Source: Fomes fomentarius (taxonomy: Eukaryota; Basidiomycota; Agaricomycetes; Polyporales; Polyporaceae). From it: a stretch of DNA of 64,000 nt. Under the pieces are notes generated by a model. It was not told the origin of the DNA and ran no database searches. It saw only the letters and a list, made by a program, of their open reading frames with translations. The translations under genes and the position numbers were made by a program. Numbering within the stretch: the first letter of the stretch is position 1; each line of letters opens with the position of its first letter. The stretch covers positions 1,488,001-1,552,000 of the forward strand of contig JABYQN010000010.1 of the NCBI GenBank assembly GCA_022606135.1, given 5' to 3'. Shown in pieces: positions 35,304 through 49,813 of the stretch.

Positions 35304-37150
35304 TTAGAGAGTGATGGTGGTCTCAACGGCATTGCCTTCTCCAATACCACGGAACTGCGAGACCGGACTCCAGGGCACAGTCTCGTTTGCGCGTGCGCGC
35401 TCGTACACGAGTCGGACCTTCGTCTTTCCCTTGACGTTCGCGCCATCCACCGCAACAACGTTCCCATTGACTTGGACATTCGCACTCCCGCTCACGACCT
35501 CCGCGCGCACGCGGTTGATCGGGTTCGTCAGGTCGAACTTGCCCCCATCGGCGTTCGCGACCGTGACCTCGTAGCCGTTCTGCGCCTTGGCTGCCTTGAT
35601 GGAGAGCGGGGCGACGCCAGCGGGGAAGCGGAGGTCGCCCGCGCCGGCGCCGAAGCCGAGATAGAGCGCGTCGGGCTCGACGAAGAGGCGTGAGGTGTAG
35701 AGGTAGCGCGTGTCCTGCGGCGTGGGCCGCGCGTGGTACGGGTAGTAGAGCTCGTCCGGGTTCGCGTGCGAGGCGACGATGGAGCCGTGGCCGGTGGAGT
35801 AGATCGAGCGCGAGGCGTCCTGGGAGAGGATCGGGTTCGACGGGCTCTTGTAGTACGGGCCTGCGACGGAGTGCGCGTAGGCGTAGCCAACACCGTAGTC
35901 GGGAGACTCGTAGCTGTGAGGAGCGTCGGTGTCAGTTTGCGTGTGAGAATTGGGGGGTTAGGAAGCCTCACTTGTTCGCGCTGTATGTCAGGAAGTAGAT
36001 CGGTTGGCCGTACGAGTCGTGGCGCTTGATCGTGGTCGAGCCCTCAGACCAACGACGGTCCTTCTTCGTGCCACCGCTCGCGGCATTATCGTTGACGTGC
36101 GCGTTCTCCCAGGCCTGAGGCTGCAGCGCGTACGAAATGATCGGAACCCAGCCGTCTTTGCGCGTCGGGCCAGGGAACGAGGCGTTGACAGAGTTCTCCC
36201 AGCCCTTCGTGTTCTTGTGCGTGTCGCGGAAGCTCTTGTGCACAGCAGGCAGCGTGCGCGCCTGGGGGTCCTTCCACCACGCGTCGTCCAGGCGCACGGC
36301 GTAAATGTTGCTCTCCTCGATGTACTTGCCGAACTCGTCGCTCCACACCCAGTTGCGGTACGCGTTGCGCGAGAAGAAGAGCCAGATGCTGCCGTCGTCA
36401 TCCCAGAACACGTTCGCGTCGATCGAGGGGATGTACGTGCCCTTTGGCGCCTTGAGGCCCTCCTCGTGCGAAGGCGGGACGAGGTACGGCGGAGACATGA
36501 TCAGGTTGATGTCGTCGTAGTCCGGGTCGAAGGGGTAGTAGTCGATCGGGCGGTCTGCGATTGGAACGAAGGGGCCGGCGGGTGAACGGGAGACTGCGAC
36601 ACCGATCTTGGAGGCCTCGTCGAAGTCTGGGTACCTGCCAGAACACTTGTGAGCGAAGGTCATGTATTGGAGGGGGAGTTTTCGTTTACTTGAAGTACTC
36701 GGCGATCTTCTTGGGATCCCGGTAGCGACCAGCATGGAAGAAGAAGTACCATCCGGTCTTCTCCTGTAAAAAACATGAATGTCAGGCAAGGATTTGGACT
36801 AGCGAAGAAAGAACTTACGTTGTAGTAACACTCGGGAGCCCAGAACCAATCATCCGCCCAGATGTTTTTACCGTCAACCTTGAGTGCACCTCCGGGAACC
36901 TTGCTCCAAGTAGCGAGGTCGGGGGACGTGTAGATGCCGTAGTAGTAGCCGTCATCAGCACCGTCAGTGCTGTACGCCCAGTACAAGCCAGTCTTCTGGT
37001 CCCAACGCACGTACGGGTCCGCGGCGGGAGTGGTCGCGTTGTTGATGTACGTTGCGTCCGTGCGCCAGCGAGGGGGGAAGTGTTCGTGCCAGCAAGCACG
37101 GCGGGGAGGGCCGCGGCGAGAGCGAGGAGCGCGGTGAACCTGAACAGCAT
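35304..37150 (-). CDS. Secreted GH43-like glycoside hydrolase (arabinan/xylan side chains), frame broken near the N-terminus
   Basis: GH43 enzymes are five-bladed beta-propellers that cut arabinose or xylose links in plant walls. The ATG at 37150 opens a clear signal peptide, MLFRFTALLALAAALPAVLA. The catalytic domain reads ATTPAADPYVRWDQKTGLYW, YYYGIYTSPDLATWSKVPGG, NIWADDWFWAPECYYN, YIPSIDANVFWDDDGSIWLF and GHGSIVASHANPDELYY, and ends VETTITL at 35304. Several short introns are present. The signal peptide and propeller are in different frames: the shift falls at or near a six-base homopolymer at 37072-37077, with no GT-AG pair to explain it. One missing base there would restore the frame, so a sequencing error or a recent lesion are both possible. 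The upstream region has TATAAATA at 37240-37247. The subfamily and exact substrate are not certain. Confidence 0.82.
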
Positions 37151-38136
37151 CGCGAGGCGGCACACGTACGCGTCTGGATGCGACGTCGACTCTGGACGAG
37201 GAGAAAGGGCTGTCGAAGTTGCGCGTCATGTTGTACGAATATAAATACGCGTCAAGGTCAGGGTGACGGTCTGGTCAGCTGGTCAAGGGACTACGGGGCG
37301 TCGGGAGATCAAATGCGTTCGCCGCGTCGGCGAGTCGGAGGCCAGGAACGGGCCCAAAGCAGGGGAAGAGCTGGGGGCCAGCAATGAGCATATGGCCGCC
37401 ATCAGAGAGGCGGCTGCGAGCAACGCAAGTCGTCATGAGCTCGCCTCTACAGTCATCGCTAACAACAGCTCCCCTTTGCAATTGTATATTAGTCGCTGTT
37501 GCACAGTAATGAGTATATTAGTATATTTTGTTATGGGTGACAACTGCCCTGGACTTACTTGATGAAGAGCTGAGGATGAGATGCATATTAAGTACATCTT
37601 ACTATGCAGGCTGGCGTTAGGCGACGGATGAGAAGGTCGATCAGGGATCCAGCGCTGATTGTGGGGGCGGGGTCAATCTCGATTTCCGAATGGCGCCTTC
37701 GCTCTCGATCGAGCTCTGCAACGAGTTTCGTTCTGAATCTCGTCGGTCAACATTCACTCTGCGCTTTTGGAGTACTCCCAACGCTTTCGGAGTGCAGTCT
37801 ATCGTCTCTCAAAAGTTGAACTTGAATTTTCTTTGCCGGCACTTCTGATCAGGGATTTTTTCAGAGAACACAGGCCTTGCCTCGTTGCTGGCGCCGTGCC
37901 TTGCCATTATGATAATATTAATGACGTGCTCTTTCTGGTGTGCTCAATCTCAGCCTGAGTCTCTGGCGTCTCATCTGTGCTCGCAGACACCCAGGATGTG
38001 GCAGGCTGAGCGTCGTCTCAACCTGCTGACTGAGACTCGTGTTCACAATGTGGTTGACTTCAGTCTTTCATAGAACCTTGTTCCAGTCTGCATGAATACC
38101 GCTTGCACCTTCTGTTCCCCGTACTCTCCCCAAGTC
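37151..38136. other. Divergent spacer, GH43 and HET gene 1
   Basis: 986 bases hold the promoters of both genes. It includes a TATAAATA at 37240-37247 close to the GH43 start and AT-rich stretches near 37480-37540 and 37900. No coding signal is recognised. Confidence 0.5.
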
Positions 38137-40125
38137 ATGGGGCAACTGTGCTGCAAGAGCCACGTCATGGATGCCCATGCCCTACCTACGAATGGGTATG
38201 TATCGTTTTTTGTACCATAGTTGCATAGTAATACTCGGGATACGACCGCTGACTGCCCCTTACAGCCCGAGACCCATTTGTAACATTCCAGTCAGCACAG
38301 TCGATACGGAGGGACATACTTTGGATATTTCGGCGACTGCCACCCCGTGCCATATTCGTCTCGTAGACTGCAAAGCTCTGACTGAACAGCGCACACTCCG
38401 GATTGTCGAGTTTCCCGAATTCCCCGCCGTCTCATACGCCGCTATATCCTACCCATGGCGTGGCGTCGCAGTTGATGAACATTGGACCGCACACACATTT
38501 TCCGTCCGAGGAGCAGAACACGCTGACCCAGTAGGAGCCGACGCTCTCCGACACGCTTGTGCTGCCGTCCTGTTGCGCGGATGCCCCTACCTGTGGCTCG
38601 ACAGGTTATGTATCATCCAGAACAGCAAAGAAGACAAGCACTGGCAGATTCGCCACATGTACCGGGTGTACAAGTCCTGCCGAGTCTGCATCGTTCTCGC
38701 GGGTGGCGTGCGGCGCCTCGTACGCTTGGACGAGGAGACGTCCTGGATCCACCGGAGCTGGACACTACAGGAAGTACTGGCCCCTCCAGCGGTCGTCGTG
38801 CTGCTTGACTGGAAGCTCGGCTCCGGATCCAGCCTGAGCGGCGGTAAGTCCGCGACCATCGAGGAAGTCATCGCAGGCGAATCCGCAATCGCGCCGCTCT
38901 CCCTCGTCCTCGAAGCCTGCACCGTCGGCACGCTCTCGTTCGCACCTCGGCCTTCTCCTCCCCCTCCTCAGACAACTCTCCCACATCCATTTCGTCGACG
39001 GCGTCCCCATGGTCACCCAAGCCGCTCATGGTCGAGGCATCGATCTTCAGCTCGCACCCGTCCAACCATTCCTACAACGACATCCCCTTGTGGCGTCCGC
39101 AGCGCAAGCTCCTCGCGCCCAACGTCTCTGCGCTCACTATCGCGATGGACCCCGTGCTCTCCTCCGATCCAGACGCGCGCGCGCACGCGGTGTGGCAGAG
39201 CGCACTCATGCGCACGTCCTCCCGCCCCGTCGACATGGTCTTCAGCATCATGGGCCTCTTCGGCGTCACCCTCGACCCCTCCCGGTTCGACCAGGACGAC
39301 AGACGCGGGGCCACCATCGCGCTCGCCCAGGAGATCCTCAAGGCCGGCCGGAGTGCGAGCTGGCTGGGCGTGGGCGTCCGGCTCGAGCCTGACAGGACTC
39401 TGTCGACCTTTGCGGCCTTCCCGCGCACGAGCGTGTCGGGAGTGGCGCTTGTGCAGACGAAGACGAAGGGGCGGGTGCAGGAGGTGTCCGAGCTGATGGA
39501 TCCTGTGTATCCCGTCGGGGAGGCCCTAGTGCCGTTCCCGAAGGGCAGCATGGACGACGCAGGGTATTTCTCCTTCACTGCGAAAGCCGTTCGCCTCCGT
39601 CCCGCGCAGGCTGGTGCCACCCCCAACGCCGATGGGAGGGTGCTCGAAGCCCTGGATGGCTCTCGGTGGCTGGTGCACGAAGACGGCGACCGATGCGACG
39701 CGGAGACGGTCCAAACGGCGCCGGAGGACCGCTCTCCCGCGTACGCGGTCCTGTTGGGCTGGTTCAATAAGTACTATCCTGGAATGACCTCCGCGCATGA
39801 CACTGATAATATCCGGGCCATGCTCGTCGAAGCACACCGGCCGGATGCCTTCAATCTCCGCTCTTTCATCACGCTCCACCGGAAGGAGAGGGGGTATGTT
39901 CTAGGGTGGCCCGAGAGAGCGTTTCGGGTCGGAGGTCCTGATCTTCCCTCTTCAACTCTCGAGGGCGCACTGACTTCAAAAGGGCTTGTTCAGCCATACT
40001 CCGAGAGAGATCTCCCTTGGCCTCGGATCCCGAACAGCAAACCGATTGTCACCATCGAAGACGAGGTGATCCGCAAAGCCCGCTGGGCCGTCCCACAGCG
40101 CGTTCTCGAGCGGCACGGGAAGTAG
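38137..40125 (+). CDS. HET-domain protein 1 (heterokaryon incompatibility-like)
   Basis: HET-domain proteins are known from self/non-self recognition and cell death in fungi; most have unknown triggers. The ATG at 38137 gives MGQLCCKSHVMD; exon 1 ends at 38195 and splices at 38266. The HET motifs are AVSYAAISYPWRG, CPYLWLDRLCIIQNSKEDKH, and SWIHRSWTLQEVLAPP. The frame then changes between about 38844 and 38971. A GTAAGT donor and a pyrimidine-rich CTCCTCAG acceptor there make a 128-base intron that joins both parts in phase, giving 596 residues. The C-terminal part (ALTIAMDPVLSSDPD, DMVFSIMGLFGVTLDPSRF, ALAQEILKAGR, RKERGYVLGWPERAF) resembles the long tails of basidiomycete HET proteins. The start could also be the in-frame ATG at 38167. 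Confidence 0.85.
38844..38971 (+). other. Predicted 128-base intron in HET gene 1
   Basis: It is longer than other introns in the window and stays open in the upstream frame, so a gene finder would likely read through it into a wrong frame. Phase, donor GTAAGT and polypyrimidine acceptor support removal. Confidence 0.65.
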
Positions 40126-40335
40126 TCATAGCGTGGCACACGAGGGAATATCTGAACAATGCTATTATCCCCATTCTGCGATCGTACGAGATACATTTGT
40201 AAATGGTACATCTTCGAGACTTCGAGACATGAGACATGCAAACAACACAAGAGCGAGAGCAAATCAGACAGCAACAAAACCATGATCAGAACAACTTGCC
40301 GATCACAAACCGAGTGCACCAAGCCGAGAGACAAT
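40126..40335. terminator. Short convergent 3' region between HET gene 1 and MCM3
   Basis: Two genes end toward each other over 210 bases, so both polyadenylation regions must lie here or overlap. No clear AATAAA signal was confirmed. Confidence 0.4.
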
Positions 40336-43443
<3,108 letters not shown>

Positions 43444-43985
43444 GATGATAGTGGGAGAGAGGAGCAGACGCGTCTGTGTTCGACTGGCCGCATACAATTA
43501 ACGCGTCCCACCGCGTAACGACCGGCCCTGAAGAGCGCACGTGAGCAGATCTCAACGCGCACACGCGACGGTACTCCGCGACTAACATTACACTCCGACA
43601 TAGACAATCCACAATCCACCCGAGTAGATACCGAATTGGCGCACTGTGAATACAATGATCGGTAAAGTATCCCGGCTGCGTTCTCGATGCAAGCTCATGG
43701 TGTACACGTTATAGTACAAGCGTAGATTAAACGACCCGAATAAGTCAAGCAAGGAGCGGACGCGACACCAACGAGTGGGACAGGGCACATAGCAATCCTC
43801 GGTCGCGAGAGGTAAACTATAGAACCGCAGTACAGCAAGCACTGACGACCGAAGGATAGTGCTGCGAACAAAGTATGCAATACAGTTCATCTCTTGCAAG
43901 GTCTAGCGGAGCAATACCGACTGACTTACCATGATAGTAGGAACACCATGTGCAAGAATCAAAGTCAAAGGATAGCGCGTACTAC
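43444..43985. other. Intergenic spacer, MCM3 promoter side
   Basis: This is the 5' flank of MCM3 and the 3' flank of the small peptide gene. Frames here do not resemble known proteins. Confidence 0.5.
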
Positions 43986-44360
43986 TCATTCGCAACCATT
44001 TTTGCCGTTAGGACAGCTACGTGCCTAGGTTTGCAGCGGAACCAATATGAGTGATGAGTAGCGACGAAACAGTGCTCGAGACACACCTCGGGCACAAACT
44101 CCCGCTTGAGAGGACCCTCTCCACAACCAGGCTTCCCGTTAGGGCATCCACGCTGGACCTGGAAGAACGAGAAGACGAAGATTAAAGACGGGAAGCTTGT
44201 GGAACACAGGGTTAGACATACGAGGTCCGCCGAATCGACCTATAAGCACGGCCTGGGTGAGCGGGAGGAGGGTGAGTAGACAGAGGGGTGAACGTACAGG
44301 AGCAGCAGACGCGAGGGCAGCAAGCACCGCGAGAGGGAGGAGAGACCAGAAGAAGCGCAT
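43986..44360 (-). CDS. Small secreted cysteine-repeat peptide precursor, three exons
   Basis: No family is known to me. The ATG at 44360 encodes a 21-residue signal peptide, MRFFWSLLPLAVLAALASAA plus Pro. Exon 1 (44360-44298) ends at a GTACGT donor. Exon 2 (44158-44087) encodes VQRGCPNGKPGCGEGPLKRE and a few more residues. Exon 3 (44024-43986) encodes ARSCPNGKNGCE and stop. All junctions are phase 0, giving 57 residues. The mature part holds two copies of CPNGKxGC, one per exon, with a dibasic LKR site between them of the type cut by Kex2. A TATA-like TCATAAAT lies about 77 bases upstream. Intron 1 (139 bases) contains a possible 31-base cassette exon that would cause a premature stop. It could be a signalling or effector-type peptide, or a processed repeat precursor. 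The role is not known. Confidence 0.6.
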
Positions 44361-47300
44361 TGTGGTTGTCGGGAGCGGATGGAGGAGGCGTGGCTAGACG
44401 GGGGGTTTGTGCAGGAAAGTGGAGCGGAAGGGAAACATTTATGACGGGATGGGCGGGAGCACGTGGATTGAGGAAATGATCAGTGGATTGTCACTTCATC
44501 AAGATTGCGACCGCATGTCAGGCACATAGCGCGGACCGACGACCGGCGCTCGCCCAGGAAAGCTGACCCTGTACGGAGCCACGACTCTCCGCTTTCTTGG
44601 GTTCGAATCCGCGCAAATTCGCCGTCCTCTCTTCCTGCCTTCTTGATTACCGCCTCCGCAACCTACCACATATTCTCCCCGACAGCGCTCCAGATGTGAG
44701 AAGATGTGAGATGGCTTTGTATTGATATACTTTGACCACGGCTGCAACCCCATCCGACCCGCTATCTGCGCCTTCACCCTCCTCCGCAGCCAGCGCGCGG
44801 ATAAGGCAATGCATGTGCGTCTGCCCTGTCGCTAGCGCACCTTGTCCAACTCTTGTCTCTCTTGTGTTTCACACTCCATCTGCCACGCCCAGCCAGTTCC
44901 TCGATGCAGATCCTACCCATCATCCGCACGACACTGACGATCGTCCACGGCGGAGACATTCCACCCATGTACTCCTCCTGTGTGGCCTCCTCGGCGACGC
45001 GCGCTACTGTTACTATTCCTGCAGTGTTTCGCCCTATTTACGGACCAGATCAACAGGCTGCGCGCCGCCTTTCCAATATGGCGTTTTAATTTTGATGCCA
45101 CGCCCGCTCCGGTGCGCTGCCGACGCCCAGTACTTATCGCTGTGGCCATCCTATCATCGGTGTCTCAGGAGGTCTCAGGCTTCACGAGTCTCGGGATCAC
45201 TGCCCTGCGTCGCCCTACCTGCGCCCTACTTACAATGAACTCTCTCCAACGAGAGCGATCCCAAGAACTGTACGTCAACTGGGCGGTTCTTGCGACGCCC
45301 CTGGTGACGATACAGTTTGCTATAACCAAGGCAGCATGACGATCCCTTGTGTGCACGTTCCAGGGCATGGTCTTGGTTTCAAGGCACACTCACACTATGA
45401 TTACGCCCACCATTTGGATCCTGCCTATCGGCGCCGCCCGTGACCATTCTCCAATCAGAACCGTCCCTTAATCGTGCGCAACGCCCTCGACATATTCCTT
45501 CGCTCTCTTCTATCGAAAACAAACAAAACACACATGCTGTTGCCCATAGGAGGGGATACTGTGGATCTCCGCCCACCCAGTATGTAGAGCCCTCCTCTGC
45601 GGACCGTGTGTCCCTGTGTGCAAACGTGAGCGCAAGCCTTTCCATACACCTTGTGCCGCGGCCGGCTGGCGATCTGCCTCGACTCACCGAATGGACGTCA
45701 TCTGAGGCTTCCATTGCCAACCCCCGCCTCGCCTATGTGTGGATAACGTTATCTCTCTCTTCGGCACGCTGAAAGAGAGCGAATCTGCATATTGCATGCA
45801 TCGAGTGCATCCGAGAGCGACGGGTCCGCCGCCCAGGTGAACCCTAACTCGCTTGCAGGCTGCGAACGCACCCAGCGCGCCGAGAACGAGCTGTGGCCCG
45901 TTGCATCCGTGCTTACCATGACCCTAGTGTCTGGTGAATCACGTACGCGGTACCCACCATGGTCAGTTGGCATCTGTCCCTGACCGGTCTGACTAGGCAT
46001 GTCGTCCAGAGAATTCACCGTTATTCACCCCCCTTCACCCTGCAGGTCCCTGACACGCCAACTCCGCCCTCACGGAATCTTGTAGCCGAGATGAAGGAAC
46101 GTTGAATGACATTGAGACATCCCACGAGAGACTCGTAATCATCTCCGAGTACGAGAGTTGGAACAACAGCGCCTCTAGATCTGAAGTCCGAGTTTGAAAG
46201 TACTGTATCCGCCTGCATCGCGGCGTTCCGTGTTACTGAAGCTCCATATAACATCTTTTCGCCTGGATCGGGCGTCCCGGACTCCGACTTGTCTACTATC
46301 CGAGCCCGCTCTCGCGTCTTCGAGAAATTCCCGTCGAGCTGACTGCTACCATTCCGGCGCCGCGCGGGGACAGGACCCTAGGTCAGCCTCCGAACTCCGA
46401 GGCTCTGCGGCTCGAGACACCATGATATCATCATTACACAGTCAGTCCAGAGCCGAGGTTTACGAAGCTTCGGCGGTGCGCTCGTGCCGTACGCCGGTAA
46501 GTAGACGAACACGCGTCTCGTAACATCGCTAACATGTCAATTGTACTGCAATGGAACACGCGGATACGACAAGGACGTCAACACGTCAAGAATCGGTCTG
46601 CTGGTCTCGAGAAGCAGGAAGCAGATCTGCTGCTCGCGACGTCATGCGCACCCTGGCCCTGGGACCTCCTGGGACCCATCCTCCCACTGGCAGGTGTGCC
46701 AACAGCGGCCGCGGGACCTGTCTCCGAACTCCCAAGCGTTCGGATATGAATACACTCTCCGCTACCAACGAGTAGGTACTTGGTCCCGAGCCTTTCAGCA
46801 AAGTGGGAATCTCTAGTCACTGTCGAAGAACCCAGCAACCATCGGCAAACGCAGTGACGCTCATGGCCTACTATGGACCAAAGACTATCAACATTTGAGT
46901 TCCTCCTCCACACGGCACGCCTGCGCGGCGCGCCTCAGCTCAAGACTTGGAATCGTTCATACAGGCATCTGACACTGTCGTTCTGATCTGAAAACAAAGA
47001 ACAGAAGAAAACATGGGCTGCCAGTGCCTGGGCTGAGCAGGGGTGTGCCACAACCGTCGCGCAGGAGTACTTATCCGAGTTCCGAGTGGCGCCAGATATC
47101 CAGGTTCCACCCGGCCGCAACGGCGCTACTATATATCGGCCCCTGGTCAGTACCCCTGGAGCACATTGACAGTGTCCTGTGGGCCTCGCCACCGAGCGCC
47201 ACAAACCCGGCGTTCGGTCGTTCCCACTCGTTCGATCCTATTCCAATCTGTGTAGTCGTGCGCTAGACTGATGCGCCCGCCCGATCAGAACTAAGAGCGG

Positions 47301-47702
47301 AATGCTTAGTGCATATCATTATTATTAGGGTCGACGTCGCGATAGGAGCCCAAGAAAGAAAGAGCGCCTCTTCGCAGCTATCGATGTCCGGGATTGCCGG
47401 CGCCGGGGGAGGAGGTTGTGCACGGAAAAATAGACCTCGGGTTCTAGGCGAGCAGTTCAGGTACGCACCAAGCGGATACACCCCGCACTTCTTCTTGTCG
47501 GCGCATGCCTTCCTTCCTTCGCGGATTCGCTCGCATTTCCGAGAGCGTGGCGGATTTCTGCGCTCAGAAAGCGCAGCCATGACATGATATGCCGTGGCCC
47601 GTAGGCCTCAGGCCCTAGCAGGCACAAATATGGGCAACCACAACAATCGTGCACATCTACAGGCTTAATAGGGTACACGCAGCATGAGTCCCGCCGTAGG
47701 CA
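44361..47702. other. 3.3 kb region without a supported gene
   Basis: This is the longest empty stretch in the window. The open frames (for example 44732-45238, 44980-45339, 45440-45772 and 46194-46523 on the plus strand) have no recognisable domains, and attempts to join them by splice sites gave no family. There is a B-box-like GGTTCGAATCC at 44599-44609 whose flanks do not pair as a tRNA T-arm. It could hold a decayed gene, a lineage-specific gene or a non-coding transcript. Confidence 0.5.
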
Positions 47703-49813
47703 TCAGTCCTGTAAGCGTCGGAAAAAAGTGAGCTTCATGTGCACGAGTGCGGCCAATTCGCGGATATGACGTACCCAGAGCTTGATTAAACCGTCCCACG
47801 ACCCTGTCACGACTTTGGACTGGAACGCACTATGTCAGCAAGCGTCCGACGAATTGGAAGCACGCCTACAGCTGCAAGCGACACTTACCGTCTCGTGGGG
47901 CAGCCACTCATGCGCAATCACTACCTTCTGATGTGCCCGCAATCGTGACTTGATACGACCAGTCTTCCACTCCCAGAAGACCACGTTACCCTCGCCATCT
48001 CCGCTGCTAATCCATTTGCCATCTGGAGAGAAGCCAACTTGACATGCGTAGCCCGCGACCGAGTGACCAGCGAAGCGCTTGTTCCGCGCCTGCCGGAAGT
48101 TGTCCGTGCTGTACACTAGAATCTGGTTGTCCAAGCTTTGGGCGGCGAAGTACTTCTCTAACCACATCACCGGATTGTCAGCGGAATTCCCGGAAATAGG
48201 CTCAGCTGAAACGTACTGCTTGGATGGAGCGTGACAGCTGGCATAGAATGCATGTGGGGCTCTGCGATGTATTTAATGACGACAGGGATGTCGAAGTCCC
48301 ATGCTCGGATGGTCTTGTCGTCCGATGTCGTGACAAACCGCCTGTTCTCGTCGACGAAGGTGATCGTGTTCACAGGACCAAGGTGCTGGTCATATTCTTG
48401 GGTGATTTCTCCCGAGTTTATGTCGTACTAAGAACGCTCCGTCAGCTTCCCTTCACGAAGGCTTTGACGTAGAAGTATCCGGGAGCACTCACCTGAATGA
48501 TCTTCTTATCGGACATACCCGCGAGGAATATGTGCTGTTTGTCCTCATCCGGATGAAAACGGACAACGTACGGAATTTTGCCGTTACTGAACCGCTTCAG
48601 GCACTGACCAGTCTCCGTATCCCATAACTTCATCTGACGGTCATAGCCACAGGATAGGAACTTGCGTCCATCGTTGGAGAATGTGACATCCTTCACTGCC
48701 TTCATGTGCCCGTGGAAGGTTCGTAGGCAGTTGCCGTGTGTGTAGATGTCCCATAACTGAAGTCTAATCAACGCTAGAAGCGGAGAACAGCCATCGGGGT
48801 AAAACGCACCTTGATTTTTGTGTCCATTGAGCCACTGAGAAGCAGATGACCCGTGTTTGGGAACAGTCGGAGAACGGAAACGCCTTGTGTGTGCCCCGTC
48901 CATGTGTGTATGCATACCTTCGGGATAAAACACTCCTGCGATCCTGGCTCGTGCTGTAATTGCGGTGCCTCCGATAATGGCGGGTGCATGTACGTCCGCC
49001 CTTGGTAGTCGTGCATGGACTTGCCATGGAACACAGACGACTCGAGTCCCGGTGCGCCGCGTTTGGGTTTCGCCTTCTTGGGCTGAATCGCCTCTTCTGG
49101 TTCCTCTTCGGATTCCTCCACCTCATCCGCACCCTCCAGTAGTGAGCTCTCCGGCCTGTCCCCTTCCCACGTTGCCCAAGGACCCTCATACGCACCCTCG
49201 CCATCCACAATCTCCAGATCACCCTTCGCTTTCCGCTTTCGCTTCAGCTCGTTCTTCTTGCCTTTTGGTGCCTTCGTCATCCCGATGGCTGCAAAACCAT
49301 TCTCCTGCGCCTTCTCTAACGAACCAAGGATGGCCGGCGCATTCGGATCCACGGAAGGATTGGCAGAGTAGCCGAGGATAGCGTGTGTGAGATGTTGTTC
49401 TCGGAAGGCGTGTTCTGTCATAGCTTGTTCTTCCACATGGCCCGCGAGAGCGTTTTGGTTGAGGAACCTGTTCCGGTCACCGAACGGGTTATCCGGGCCC
49501 TGAAGAGGGAGCATCATGTCCTGGTAGGGAATGTTGATATTGATTTGCGTGTCCGTTGGTCGCGTCACAAGCGTGGTCTGATGTAATGGATCCTAGAGGA
49601 GGACACAGCGATGAATAACATGCCGCAAGGCGCGCCATGGAGTCCACGCACCTCTGCGAGCACATCTGGAGCTGACGTTGGTACCAGAGAAGTCGAGGGC
49701 TCATCGACGCGGGGCTTTTTGATTTGTGGCAGAGAAGAGAGACCGAAGGCATCGTTTGTTGAGACTTGAGGACCGTCGTCCTCGTCTGAAGAGTAACCGT
49801 GGACAAGGGACAT
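47703..49813 (-). CDS. PRP17: PRP17/CDC40, WD40 pre-mRNA splicing factor
   Basis: Prp17/Cdc40 acts at the second step of splicing in the spliceosome. The ATG at 49813 begins [13 protein letters not shown]. The N-terminal part has [20 protein letters not shown] and [12 protein letters not shown], conserved in the family. A seven-blade WD40 propeller follows: [107 protein letters not shown] and [13 protein letters not shown]. The last residue Asp and the stop codon lie alone on a 6-base terminal coding exon (47708-47703) after a 66-base intron, giving the conserved KLWD end. It is divergent from the Myb gene over 188 bases. Confidence 0.94.

Noticed and set aside
36815..37229. N-terminal extension of the GH43 frame beginning at 37229
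   Set aside because: The extra residues are Arg-rich and have no signal peptide, as expected for an out-of-frame reading; the signal peptide lies in the other frame.
38171..39496. 441-codon frame in HET gene 1 read as one protein
   Set aside because: After about 38930 it becomes Pro/Arg-rich and loses homology; the true C-terminus is in another frame reached through the 38844-38971 intron.
39072..39767. 231-codon minus-strand frame
   Set aside because: Antisense shadow of the HET gene 1 tail.
44590..44620. B-box-like GGTTCGAATCC
   Set aside because: Flanking bases do not form a T-arm stem and no A box lies at a suitable distance.
44732..45339. Plus-strand frames with some hydrophobic stretches
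   Set aside because: I tried to join them through GTGCGT and CAG sites but found no consistent protein or family.
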